The notes under the pieces were generated by a model. It had not been told where the DNA came from. It did no database searches and saw nothing but the letters and a program-made list of their open reading frames with translations. Made by a program: the position numbers and the translations under genes. From positions 124,001-188,000 of the forward strand of contig NZ_BAFT02000112.1 in NCBI RefSeq assembly GCF_000308475.2: DNA of 64,000 nucleotides, written 5' to 3'. This DNA comes from Nocardia brasiliensis NBRC 14402. Lineage in GTDB: Bacteria; Actinomycetota; Actinomycetes; Mycobacteriales; Mycobacteriaceae. Shown here one piece after another: positions 36,836 through 44,675 of this stretch (position 1 is the stretch's first letter; each line of letters begins with the position of its first letter).

Positions 36836-38236
36836 ATGTCGATGCTGGACGCGTTGCTCGCCGTCGCGGCGTTCGCGTTCGCGGTGACGGCGATCGCCGC
36901 CCCGCACCTCGCCCGCCGGATCGCTCCCTTCGCGCTGCCCGTCCTGCTGGCCGGGGGTGTGGTCCAGTGGCTGCTCGAAGGGTTCTACTGGCAGTTCGCA
37001 CCCACGTACCTACTGGTGGGCGCCGCCGCCGGACTCGTTGCCCGGCAGGCGTTCCGGCGTGCGGACCGGCCGGAAACCCGATGGGCGATCGTCGCGCGCG
37101 TCGCGGTCGGACTTCTCGTGGTACCCGCGATGGCCGCCTGGGCGCTGCTGCCGGTGCCCGACCTGCCGCGGCCGAGCGGGCAGTATGGCGTGGGCACCGA
37201 GATCTTCCGCTGGGTCGATCCGGATCGGCCGGAGCCGAGTTCGGACGTGCCCGCCGACCGGCGCAATGTCGTGGTGCAGGCGTGGTATCCGGCCGATCCC
37301 GATGCGGCGGGCCGACCTTCGGCCTATCTCGACGGTCACGGCAGGCTCCCCGACCGGATCTCCGTGCTGCCCAGCGCGCTGCTGCGCGGCTACGACCGGA
37401 TCGAGACCCATGGCACGCTCGAAGTGCCGGTCAGTCCGAAACGGGACCGCTGGCCGGTGGTGCTGTTCTCGCCGGGATACAGTGCGCCACGCGCCTTTTA
37501 CACCGGGCTGCTCGCCGACCTGGCCAGTCGTGGCTTCGTCGTGCTGGCCGTCGACCATCCGTACGAATCCGCGGTAACCGAACTCGCCGACGGCACCCTC
37601 GCGACCCCGCGCGAACGCTTTCTCGACCACGATCCGGACCAAACCCGGTACATGACCGGGCAACTCGACGTCCGCACCGCCGATCTGCGCTTCGTGGTCG
37701 ATCAGCTGAGCAAGCCCGAACGCCTGGGACTGCGGCTGGGGGCGCACCTCGACACCGAACACGTTGCGGCCATAGGCCATTCGTTCGGCGGCGCGGCCGC
37801 GGCCGCGGCGGTGGCGCACGACCCCCGGATCAAAGCGGGATCGAACATCGACGGCACGCTGTACGGCACGCTCCCCGAACAGGCACTGGCCAAGCCGTTC
37901 CTGCTGCTGGAGAGCGATCACGAGGAGACCGGGCACAGCGTCGAGTATCTGGTCGGCAATCGGTGCCTGCTCGAACGGTTGCGGGCCGGCGGCTATCGCT
38001 ACGAGATCGGGCAGGCGAATCACTACAGCTTCACCGACGTGCCGCGTTTCCTCGCCGACCCGGCCCGATTCCTGATGGCCCAGCTGATGGGCGGCTCCCG
38101 CGGGCCGCGCGAAACACAGCGCGCGACCAACGACATCCTCACCGCGTTCCTGCAGGCGCCACTCGGACTCGGCCAGGGCGATGTCGGGGCGGCCGCGGCC
38201 CACTACCGCAACATTCACGGCGGGCCGGTGCGGTAA
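36836..38236 (+). CDS. Membrane-anchored alpha/beta hydrolase (PAF-acetylhydrolase-like)
   Basis: 466 residues. Three N-terminal hydrophobic helices (about 5-22, 33-50, 84-105) are followed by a hydrolase domain with VVLFSPGYSAPRAFYTG (oxyanion region), nucleophile Ser316 in GHSFGG, an Asp near 349 and His near 400 in QANHYSF. The fold resembles platelet-activating-factor acetylhydrolase. GGGAGG stands nine bases before the ATG. It lies between the SIP gene and the IrtB-like gene and ends 11 bases from the latter (convergent). A role in opening the ester of the siderophore to free iron is attractive but unproven; lipid hydrolysis is equally possible. Confidence 0.85.
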   Translation: MSMLDALLAVAAFAFAVTAIAAPHLARRIAPFALPVLLAGGVVQWLLEGFYWQFAPTYLLVGAAAGLVARQAFRRADRPETRWAIVARVAVGLLVVPAMAAWALLPVPDLPRPSGQYGVGTEIFRWVDPDRPEPSSDVPADRRNVVVQAWYPADPDAAGRPSAYLDGHGRLPDRISVLPSALLRGYDRIETHGTLEVPVSPKRDRWPVVLFSPGYSAPRAFYTGLLADLASRGFVVLAVDHPYESAVTELADGTLATPRERFLDHDPDQTRYMTGQLDVRTADLRFVVDQLSKPERLGLRLGAHLDTEHVAAIGHSFGGAAAAAAVAHDPRIKAGSNIDGTLYGTLPEQALAKPFLLLESDHEETGHSVEYLVGNRCLLERLRAGGYRYEIGQANHYSFTDVPRFLADPARFLMAQLMGGSRGPRETQRATNDILTAFLQAPLGLGQGDVGAAAAHYRNIHGGPVR

Positions 38237-38247
38237 GGCGACCCGGC

Positions 38248-39984
38248 TCAGACCGTGACCGGCTCCAGTCGCCATCCGGCGGCACGGGACCGCTCGTTCC
38301 AGAAGTCGGCGTAGCGCCCGTCCGCCGCCAAAAGCTCGGCGTGCGTGCCCCGTTCGACGATCCGGCCGCCGTCGAGGAACAGGATCTGATCGGCGTGCGC
38401 GATGGTCGCCAGCCGATGCGCGACCACGATCACGGTCTTGTCCTTGGTGAGCTGATGGATCCCGCGCACCACGACCGCCTCGCTGTGCGGATCGAGCGCG
38501 CTGGTCGCCTCGTCGAGCAGTACGATCGGCGCATCCTTGAGCAGCGCGCGAGCGATCGAAACCCGTTGCCGCTCACCGCCGGACAGCGCGACACCGCCTT
38601 CGCCGACCGCGGCGTCGAGCCCGTCGGGCAGCCGCTGCACGATCTCGTCGACCCGGGCCGCCTGCGCCGCTGCCCAGACCTGCGCATCGGTGGCCTCCGG
38701 CTTGCCGATCCGAATGTTGTCCGCCACCGAACGATTGAAGAGATAGACGTTCTGGAAGACCAGCGACAGCTGATCCAGCAGCGTCTCCGAGGGCTGCTCC
38801 CGCACATCGTGCTCGCCGACGACCACCCGGCCCGCGTCGACATCGTAGAAACGAGCCGCGAGCCGCAGCAGCGTCGTCTTGCCCGCGCCACTCGGGCCGA
38901 CGATCGCCGTCGTCGTGCCCGCGGGCACGCTGAACGTCAGGTCGGCGACCACCGGTTCGCCGGGGCGGTAACCGAAGCTCACGTTGTCGAACACCACCGC
39001 GGGCGCGCCCGGCGTGATCGCCGACTTCGCCTCCGGCAGTACGGGTTCGGTGAGCAGCCCGGTGACCCGGCCGACCGCGCCCGCGGCCGCGCGCAGTCCG
39101 TTCGCCAGCTGCGCGGCCTGGTTCAACGGCTCGATGAACCGCGCGCTGACCGCGATCAGGGCGATCGCGGCGGCGGCCGAGACCGCGCCGTCGGTGAACC
39201 GGCTGATCACCACGTAGGCCAGTACCAGGAACACCGCCTGCACGAACAGCGCGAACACGATCAGGCCGGGCACCGCGGTGAACACCATCCGGGTGATCGC
39301 CGAACGTTGCTGGTGCAGTGCGGAATCGAGCGCCCGGTTGCCCGCGCCGACGGCGCCGAACGCCCGCAGCACCGGCTGGGCCTGCGCGAATTCGACCACC
39401 CGCGCGTCCGCCTCGGCGGCCGCGGCATGCACTCGCTCATCGGATTTGGTGTAGGCCCGGTTCGCCAAGCTGTTCACCACGAACAGCACAGGCGCCGCCA
39501 GCAGCATCGCCAGCGAGATCCGCCAGTCGATGAACAGCATGCCCACCGCGACGCCGAGCGGAACGATGACGCTGTTGAGCACCTTGGCGAGCAGATACGC
39601 GACGGCGCCCTGGATTTCCCGCACGTTCTCCACGGCGATCCGGGATAGCTTTCCGGCATTGGCGGTTTCGAACCAGCCGAGCGGCAACGCGTTCAGCTGA
39701 TCGCCGATGCGGGTCTGCACCTTCAGCTGCATGCCGACCGCGATCCGCAGGCCCAGCACGGCCTGGAGATAACCGAAGATCGCGACGCTCGCGACCGCCG
39801 CGATCATCAGCAACGCCCAGAACCAGGCCCGGCCGAGGTCGCGATCGAACAACGCCTCGAGCACCGGCACCAGTAGCAGATATGCGACCGCCTGGCTCAA
39901 CGCCTGCGCGGTGATCGCCGCGAACAATTTCGGTGTCAGCGGGGCGAACTCGTCGGGGACGAGCCCGAGCAACTTGCGGATCAT
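38248..39984 (-). CDS. irtB: ABC transporter TMD-NBD half (IrtB-like)
   Basis: 578 residues from the ATG at 39982-39984, which overlaps the upstream stop (ATGA). Six membrane segments fill residues 20-300; the nucleotide-binding domain has GPSGAGKTTLL, LSGGERQRVSIARAL and IVLLDEATSALDP. It pairs with the TMD-NBD protein encoded just upstream to form a heterodimer of exporter fold. In mycobacteria IrtAB imports ferric mycobactin or carboxymycobactin despite this fold. The upstream iron box and nearby SIP gene support the same role here. Confidence 0.9.
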   Translation of the reverse strand: MIRKLLGLVPDEFAPLTPKLFAAITAQALSQAVAYLLLVPVLEALFDRDLGRAWFWALLMIAAVASVAIFGYLQAVLGLRIAVGMQLKVQTRIGDQLNALPLGWFETANAGKLSRIAVENVREIQGAVAYLLAKVLNSVIVPLGVAVGMLFIDWRISLAMLLAAPVLFVVNSLANRAYTKSDERVHAAAAEADARVVEFAQAQPVLRAFGAVGAGNRALDSALHQQRSAITRMVFTAVPGLIVFALFVQAVFLVLAYVVISRFTDGAVSAAAAIALIAVSARFIEPLNQAAQLANGLRAAAGAVGRVTGLLTEPVLPEAKSAITPGAPAVVFDNVSFGYRPGEPVVADLTFSVPAGTTTAIVGPSGAGKTTLLRLAARFYDVDAGRVVVGEHDVREQPSETLLDQLSLVFQNVYLFNRSVADNIRIGKPEATDAQVWAAAQAARVDEIVQRLPDGLDAAVGEGGVALSGGERQRVSIARALLKDAPIVLLDEATSALDPHSEAVVVRGIHQLTKDKTVIVVAHRLATIAHADQILFLDGGRIVERGTHAELLAADGRYADFWNERSRAAGWRLEPVTV

Positions 39985-41828
39985 CGCGCCGCCTCCTTCT
40001 CGATGAGGGAGACGGCGCCGAGCGCCGCCTCGTTGATTTCCCATAGGCGCTGGTAGGTGCCGCCGGCCTGGTACAGGCTCTGATGGTCGCCCTGCTCGAC
40101 GATGGATCCGTTCTCCAGCACCAGGATTCGGTCCACGCCGGTGATGGTGTGCAACCGGTGCGCGATGACGAGCACGGTCCGGCCCGCGACGAGCACGGCG
40201 AGCGCGTCCTGCACCGCGGCCTCGGATTCCGGGTCGGCGAAGGCGGTCGCCTCGTCGAGCACCAGCACCGGACTGTCCGCGAGCAGCGCGCGGGCGATCG
40301 AGAGTCGTTGCGCCTCACCGCCGGACAGGCTGGCGTCGACCCCGATCTCGGAGTCGTAGCCGCGCGGCAGCGCCAGGATCCGGTCGTGGATCTGCGCCGC
40401 CCGAGCGGCGCGCTCCAGGGCCGCGTCGTCGGCGTCCTGATCGGCCAACCGCAGGTTCTCCCGGATCGTGCCGCGGATCAGCCGCACGTCCTGGAAGACG
40501 AATCCGACGGTGCGATACAGCTCTTCGGTCGAGTAGTCGCGAATATCTCGACCCCCGATGGTGATTCGGCCCGAGTCGACGTCGTAGAAGCGCGGCACCA
40601 GTTTGCCGAGCGTCGATTTACCCGAGCCGCTCGGGCCGACCAACGCGGTGATGGTGCCCGGCCGCAGTTCGAGGTCGAGATCGCGCAATACCTGGTGGTC
40701 GCTGCGGTAGCCGAAGCCGACCGCCTCGAACCGGACCACGCCTTGCGCTGCATCGCCCGCCGGTGCGGCGCCCGTCCCGGTCACCAGTTCGGGCGTCTGC
40801 TGCAGTTCGTGCAGGCGCAGTGCCGCCGCGCCCGCGGCGCGCAACGCCTGGCCGCCGTAGCCGAGGCCGAGCAGCGAACTGCCGAGCCCCAGGCCGACCA
40901 GCAGGAAAGGCAGCACGTCGAGCGGGGCGAACCAGTCGAGCCCGACGCCCGCCAATCCGGCGACCACGATGAGCACCATCACGAACACCGGGGCGAGCGT
41001 GATGTCGGAGGCGGACTGCAACCGGATCATCGGCGTCTTCCACCGATCGAGGCTGCGGGCCTGCCCGTCCGCCGCCGCCTGGAATTCGCTGTGCGCCTTG
41101 CCCGCTTGACCGAACGCGCGCACCACCTGGATGCCGTCGACGAACTCGACGGTCGCCTCCTGAACGCGGCGCTCCCACCGGTTGTAGACGGCCAGCCGAT
41201 CCCTGCTGTCCTGATCCATCATCTTGCTGAGCGAGATCGCGTAGGCCACCAAGGGAATCAGCAGCACGAGGGTGAGCCGCCAGTCGACGGTCACCAGGTA
41301 GCCGAGGGTCACCAGCGGCACGATCAGCGCGCCGACGAACTCCAGCCGCGCGTGCGCGACCAGATAGTGCAGTGCTTCGACATCGTCCTGGAGATACTTC
41401 TTCACCTCGCTGGAGGTGCGCTCGCCGAACCAGCCGAGCGGCACCCTGGTCAGCTTGGCCGCGAGCGCCCGCCGGACGGTGAGCTGGTAGCCGGCGTCCA
41501 CCAGATGCGACCAGGTGAGCGCGACCGCCTGCAGCAGTCCGCGCGCCAGCAGCACGAGCATCGCCAGCCACACCAGGCGCCACACCCGATCGGTGTCGAC
41601 CTCGGCGACGAGCAGCTCCCGACAGGCTTCGACGATCAGCACGAACGGCACGACGGTGCACACCGAGGCGACCGCCATGATCAGGCTCGCCAGCGTGAGC
41701 GTGCGCCGGACCGGGGCAAGGATTTCCTTGCGCGCCTGCGCCTCCTGCTTCTTGCGTGCCTTCTGTACCGCTCGGGGCGGTCGGTTCCCCGTCTCCGCCG
41801 CAGGCAGCGGCGCGACCTCCACCGTCAT
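39981..41828 (-). CDS. irtA: ABC transporter TMD-NBD half (IrtA-like, without SIP domain)
   Basis: 615 residues from ATG 41826-41828 (MTVEVAPLPA); two earlier ATGs at 41849 and 41852 have weaker upstream signals. A charged, Lys/Gln-rich segment (about 25-40) precedes six membrane helices; the NBD shows GPSGSGKSTLGK, LSGGEAQRLSIARAL and VLVLDEATAFADPE. The residue after DEAT is Ala-Phe rather than the usual Ser-Ala, and FADPE replaces SALDPE. Compared with mycobacterial IrtA it lacks the N-terminal SIP reductase, which is encoded separately at 35971-36678. An iron box lies 72-90 bp upstream. Confidence 0.88.
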   Translation of the reverse strand: MTVEVAPLPAAETGNRPPRAVQKARKKQEAQARKEILAPVRRTLTLASLIMAVASVCTVVPFVLIVEACRELLVAEVDTDRVWRLVWLAMLVLLARGLLQAVALTWSHLVDAGYQLTVRRALAAKLTRVPLGWFGERTSSEVKKYLQDDVEALHYLVAHARLEFVGALIVPLVTLGYLVTVDWRLTLVLLIPLVAYAISLSKMMDQDSRDRLAVYNRWERRVQEATVEFVDGIQVVRAFGQAGKAHSEFQAAADGQARSLDRWKTPMIRLQSASDITLAPVFVMVLIVVAGLAGVGLDWFAPLDVLPFLLVGLGLGSSLLGLGYGGQALRAAGAAALRLHELQQTPELVTGTGAAPAGDAAQGVVRFEAVGFGYRSDHQVLRDLDLELRPGTITALVGPSGSGKSTLGKLVPRFYDVDSGRITIGGRDIRDYSTEELYRTVGFVFQDVRLIRGTIRENLRLADQDADDAALERAARAAQIHDRILALPRGYDSEIGVDASLSGGEAQRLSIARALLADSPVLVLDEATAFADPESEAAVQDALAVLVAGRTVLVIAHRLHTITGVDRILVLENGSIVEQGDHQSLYQAGGTYQRLWEINEAALGAVSLIEKEAAR

Positions 41829-41899
41829 ATCTCTTCGCCTCTCGACCATCATCAGATGTCTCGCCCGGAATCGGACTCATCCAAACACAGAACGATCCG

Positions 41900-41918
41900 A
41901 GAAGATAGGCTAGCCTAA
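41900..41918. promoter_or_regulatory. Iron box (IdeR/DmdR-like) before irtAB
   Basis: AGAAGATAGGCTAGCCTAA matches 14 of 19 consensus positions, with an uninterrupted AGGCTA core and CCTAA right arm. It lies in the divergent gap between the IrtA-like gene and the PPOX/F420 gene. Confidence 0.75.
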
Positions 41919-42017
41919 GTTGGCTGCTCTCCGACCATCCGGGACCCGCGGGACGCGGCTCGGCGATCGTCTCGGGGTCCGCGGAATCCCCCCGAGCGGG
42001 CCGGCGTTGTGCCACCT

Positions 42018-42464
42018 ATGACCACAACGGCCTCCGGCTCCACCCCGGTCCTCGACCCCGGCACCGACTTCGGCGCGCGGGTGGCCGAGCGCCTCGGCAC
42101 CGAACAGGTGATCTGGCTGACCACCGTCGGCGCCACCGGCACCCCGCAACCCAATCCCGTCTGGTTCCAGTGGCGCAACGACGAATTCCTGCTGTTCAGC
42201 AAGCCCGACCAGGCCAAGCTGCGCAACCTCGTGCGCAACCCGCGGGTCGCGCTGCACCTCAACAGCACCCCGCACGGCGGCGACGTCGTCGTGTTCACCG
42301 GCACGGCCAGGATCGACGAAAACGCGCCGTCCGCAGCGGAAGTCGCCGCCTTCACCACGAAATACCGTGACGGACTGGCCGACCTCTCGATGAGCGCCGA
42401 ACAGTTCTACGCCGAATATTCGGCCGTCGTGCGCATCCGGCCGGATCGGCTGCGCGGTTTCTGA
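42018..42464 (+). CDS. PPOX-class probable F420-dependent oxidoreductase (Rv3369-like)
   Basis: 148 residues with a split-barrel flavin/F420-binding fold: VIWLTTVGATGTPQPNPVWF (about 30-49), then LLFSKPDQAKLRNLVRNPRV and VVVFTGTARI. The length and motifs fit the TIGR03667/Rv3369-like group of PPOX proteins. The natural substrate is unknown. ATG 42018-42020 is chosen; an in-frame GTG three codons upstream has no better support. The gene is divergent from irtAB, and the shared intergenic iron box might affect it, although nothing in the protein suggests an iron role. Confidence 0.88.
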   Translation: MTTTASGSTPVLDPGTDFGARVAERLGTEQVIWLTTVGATGTPQPNPVWFQWRNDEFLLFSKPDQAKLRNLVRNPRVALHLNSTPHGGDVVVFTGTARIDENAPSAAEVAAFTTKYRDGLADLSMSAEQFYAEYSAVVRIRPDRLRGF

Positions 42465-42515
42465 GCCGCGCGCACGGTCCGCCGCAACCGGGAAAACCGG
42501 CGGCGACTAGGGTCG

Positions 42516-43451
42516 ATGCCGATGAGAAGGCGGCAACAACCGCCGTTGCCCAAGCGGCACGGCCTCGACCCGGCCCGGCTCCGGCTGCCGGAGGACGGCG
42601 ACTGGGCGACGATTCGCGACCACCTCGTGCAGCGACTCCCCCGCGTGGACCCGGCCCGCATCGATGAGTTGCTGCGCGACGGCGGGATCGTCGACCTCAC
42701 CGGTCCGATCGCCCCGGACGCGCCATACGTACCCGGCGGGGCGGTGTGGTTCCACCGCGACCTTCCGGTCGAGACGGACGTGCCGTTCGAGATCACCGTC
42801 GTGCACCGCGACGACGCACTGCTGGTGGTGGACAAGCCGCACTTCCTCGCGACTATCCCGCGCGGTCAGCACATCCTGCAGACGGCCCTGGTGCGGCTGC
42901 GCCGAGACCTGGAGCTGCCCGATCTGATTCCGGCGCACCGGCTGGATCGGGTCACCGCGGGACTGGTGTTGTTCATCATCGATCCGGCGCGGCGCGGGGC
43001 ATATCAAACGATGTTCCACAAGCGCACGGTCCTGAAGGAGTACGAAGCGATCGCGCCGTACGATCCCGCGCTCGCCCTGCCCCGGGTCGTGCGCAGCCGG
43101 ATCGTGAAAGAAAAGCATGTCCTTGCCGCGCAGGAGGTCGCGGGCGAGCCGAACGCCGAGACCGCGATCGAGTTGATCGAGCATCGCGACGGGCTCGGCC
43201 GTTACCGGCTCCGGCCGCGCACCGGGCGCACCCATCAACTCCGGCTGCATATGAACAGCCTCGGCATCCCGATCCTCGGCGACGATTTCTATCCGATGCT
43301 CACCGGCAAACCGGTCGACGACTTCACCCGCCCGTTGCAGTTGCTCGCCGCGACACTGGAATTCACCGATCCGATCAGCCGCGCGCCGCGCCGTTTCGAG
43401 ACCACTCGCACGCTGCAGGCCTGGACCGATCCGGCCGGGTGGGCCGGCTGA
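42516..43451 (+). CDS. RluA-family rRNA pseudouridine synthase
   Basis: 311 residues. The catalytic motif HRLDRVTAG (about 142-150) carries the essential Asp of the RluA family, and RPRTGRTHQLRLHM (about 232-245) is the second family signature. The N-terminal 90 residues contain an S4-like segment (RVDPARIDELLRDGGI). It should isomerise uridine in 23S rRNA or tRNA; the exact position cannot be read. A second ATG six bases downstream is an equally possible start. Confidence 0.9.
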   Translation: MPMRRRQQPPLPKRHGLDPARLRLPEDGDWATIRDHLVQRLPRVDPARIDELLRDGGIVDLTGPIAPDAPYVPGGAVWFHRDLPVETDVPFEITVVHRDDALLVVDKPHFLATIPRGQHILQTALVRLRRDLELPDLIPAHRLDRVTAGLVLFIIDPARRGAYQTMFHKRTVLKEYEAIAPYDPALALPRVVRSRIVKEKHVLAAQEVAGEPNAETAIELIEHRDGLGRYRLRPRTGRTHQLRLHMNSLGIPILGDDFYPMLTGKPVDDFTRPLQLLAATLEFTDPISRAPRRFETTRTLQAWTDPAGWAG

Positions 43452-43658
43452 CCCACTGACGGTCAGCCGGCCCGGACGTCCGGCGCGGTGGCTCGAGCCG
43501 CGCCGGGCGTGGCCCACTCAATTGAAACGAGTTCTAGTCAGAGTAGCTCGCGAATGGCGGCGGCACACCGAGACCGGTGGATCGGGCGAATTCGGGTAGA
43601 CCGACCACAAATGACCGATCGATCAGCACCCCCGGCGACCATCCGTACACTAGGCGGG

Positions 43659-44402
43659 ATGCTCGCACCGGAACTCGCGGACGAGGCCCCGCCCCGCCAC
43701 AAACTGCACGCCTATCTCGATGTGGCGGTCGTGGTCCTCGCGCTGGCGGGCACCAATCTCATCGCCCACTTCACCACCGCCTGGGCGAGCATCGTGACCG
43801 TGCCCGTCGCCGCCGTGGTTCTGCTGGCGCTGATGCGCAGGCGGGGCATGCACTGGCACGAGCTGGGGCTTTCGCCGCGGCAATGGAAGCGCGGGACGCT
43901 CTACGCGCTCGGTGCGGTAGGCGTGGTGCTCGCCGCTGTCGCCATCGGCGCATTACTGCCCATCACCCGCCCGTTCTTTCTGGCCGATCGCTACGCCACC
44001 ATCTCCGGCGCGCTGATCGCCTCGATGATCGTTATTCCGCTCCAGACGGTGATCCCCGAGGAACTGGCCTTCCGCGGGGTACTGCACGGCACGCTCGACC
44101 GGGTCTACGGCGTGCGCGGCGTGTTCGCGGCCGGTTCACTGCTGTTCGGACTGTGGCATATCGCCTCCTCGCTCGGACTCACCAGCAGCAATCGCGGCCT
44201 GGCCGGGTTCGTCGGCGGAGGCGTGGCCGGGCAGATCGCCGGCATTCTGCTCGCCGTCCTCGCCACCGCGGCGGCGGGCGTCGTCTTCACCTGGCTGCGC
44301 CGCCGCAGCGGCAGCCTGCTCGCCCCGATCGCGCTGCACTGGTCGGTCAACGGCGCGGGCGCACTCGCCGCCGCCATCGTGTGGCACACCACCCTCAGCT
44401 GA
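43659..44402 (+). CDS. CPBP-family intramembrane metalloprotease
   Basis: 247 residues from the ATG at 43659. About eight hydrophobic segments contain the CPBP (Abi) motifs: EELAFRG (EExxxR), the FGLWHIAS helix and ALHWSVNG (HxxxN). Members cleave membrane substrates or act in prenyl-protein processing and bacteriocin immunity. TACACT, a good -10 hexamer, ends eight bases before the ATG, so the transcript may be leaderless. Longer in-frame starts (43611, 43488) add a hydrophilic, poorly conserved-looking segment and are less likely. Confidence 0.82.
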   Translation: MLAPELADEAPPRHKLHAYLDVAVVVLALAGTNLIAHFTTAWASIVTVPVAAVVLLALMRRRGMHWHELGLSPRQWKRGTLYALGAVGVVLAAVAIGALLPITRPFFLADRYATISGALIASMIVIPLQTVIPEELAFRGVLHGTLDRVYGVRGVFAAGSLLFGLWHIASSLGLTSSNRGLAGFVGGGVAGQIAGILLAVLATAAAGVVFTWLRRRSGSLLAPIALHWSVNGAGALAAAIVWHTTLS

Positions 44403-44465
44403 GCGTTTCCCCGCGCCGAATTCCGCCATCCCTCAGCGGAATTCCCCGCCTATCGCGCCGTCCGA

Positions 44466-44492
44466 ACACCGGCGTGTTGCCCGAACCGGTGT
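44466..44492. terminator. Possible hairpin after the CPBP gene
   Basis: ACACCGG (44466-44472) and CCGGTGT (44486-44492) form a 7-bp stem with a 13-base loop, 64 bases after the CPBP stop. No T-tract follows, so this is only a candidate. The remaining gap to 44675 shows nothing else beyond a ribosome-binding site. Confidence 0.3.
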
Positions 44493-44675
44493 GTCGGAAG
44501 TGAAAGGGTGTTTACCGGGACGTTCGGCGGGAGCGCCTTTTCGGGGCGGACAATTTCGCACATGTTTTCGAGCGTCGGCGTTGACCGCGGCCGGTGGCCG
44601 GTTTAGTCTCACTCCGATCACACATACGTTCGAGCAAGTAGGTCTGCTGCACGATCTGCTCCGGGAAGGCTCGCG

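Noticed and set aside
34717..36837. Minus-strand frame of about 700 codons across the hydroxylase start and the SIP gene
   Set aside because: It is Arg/Gly-rich and spans two promoters and three real genes on either strand.
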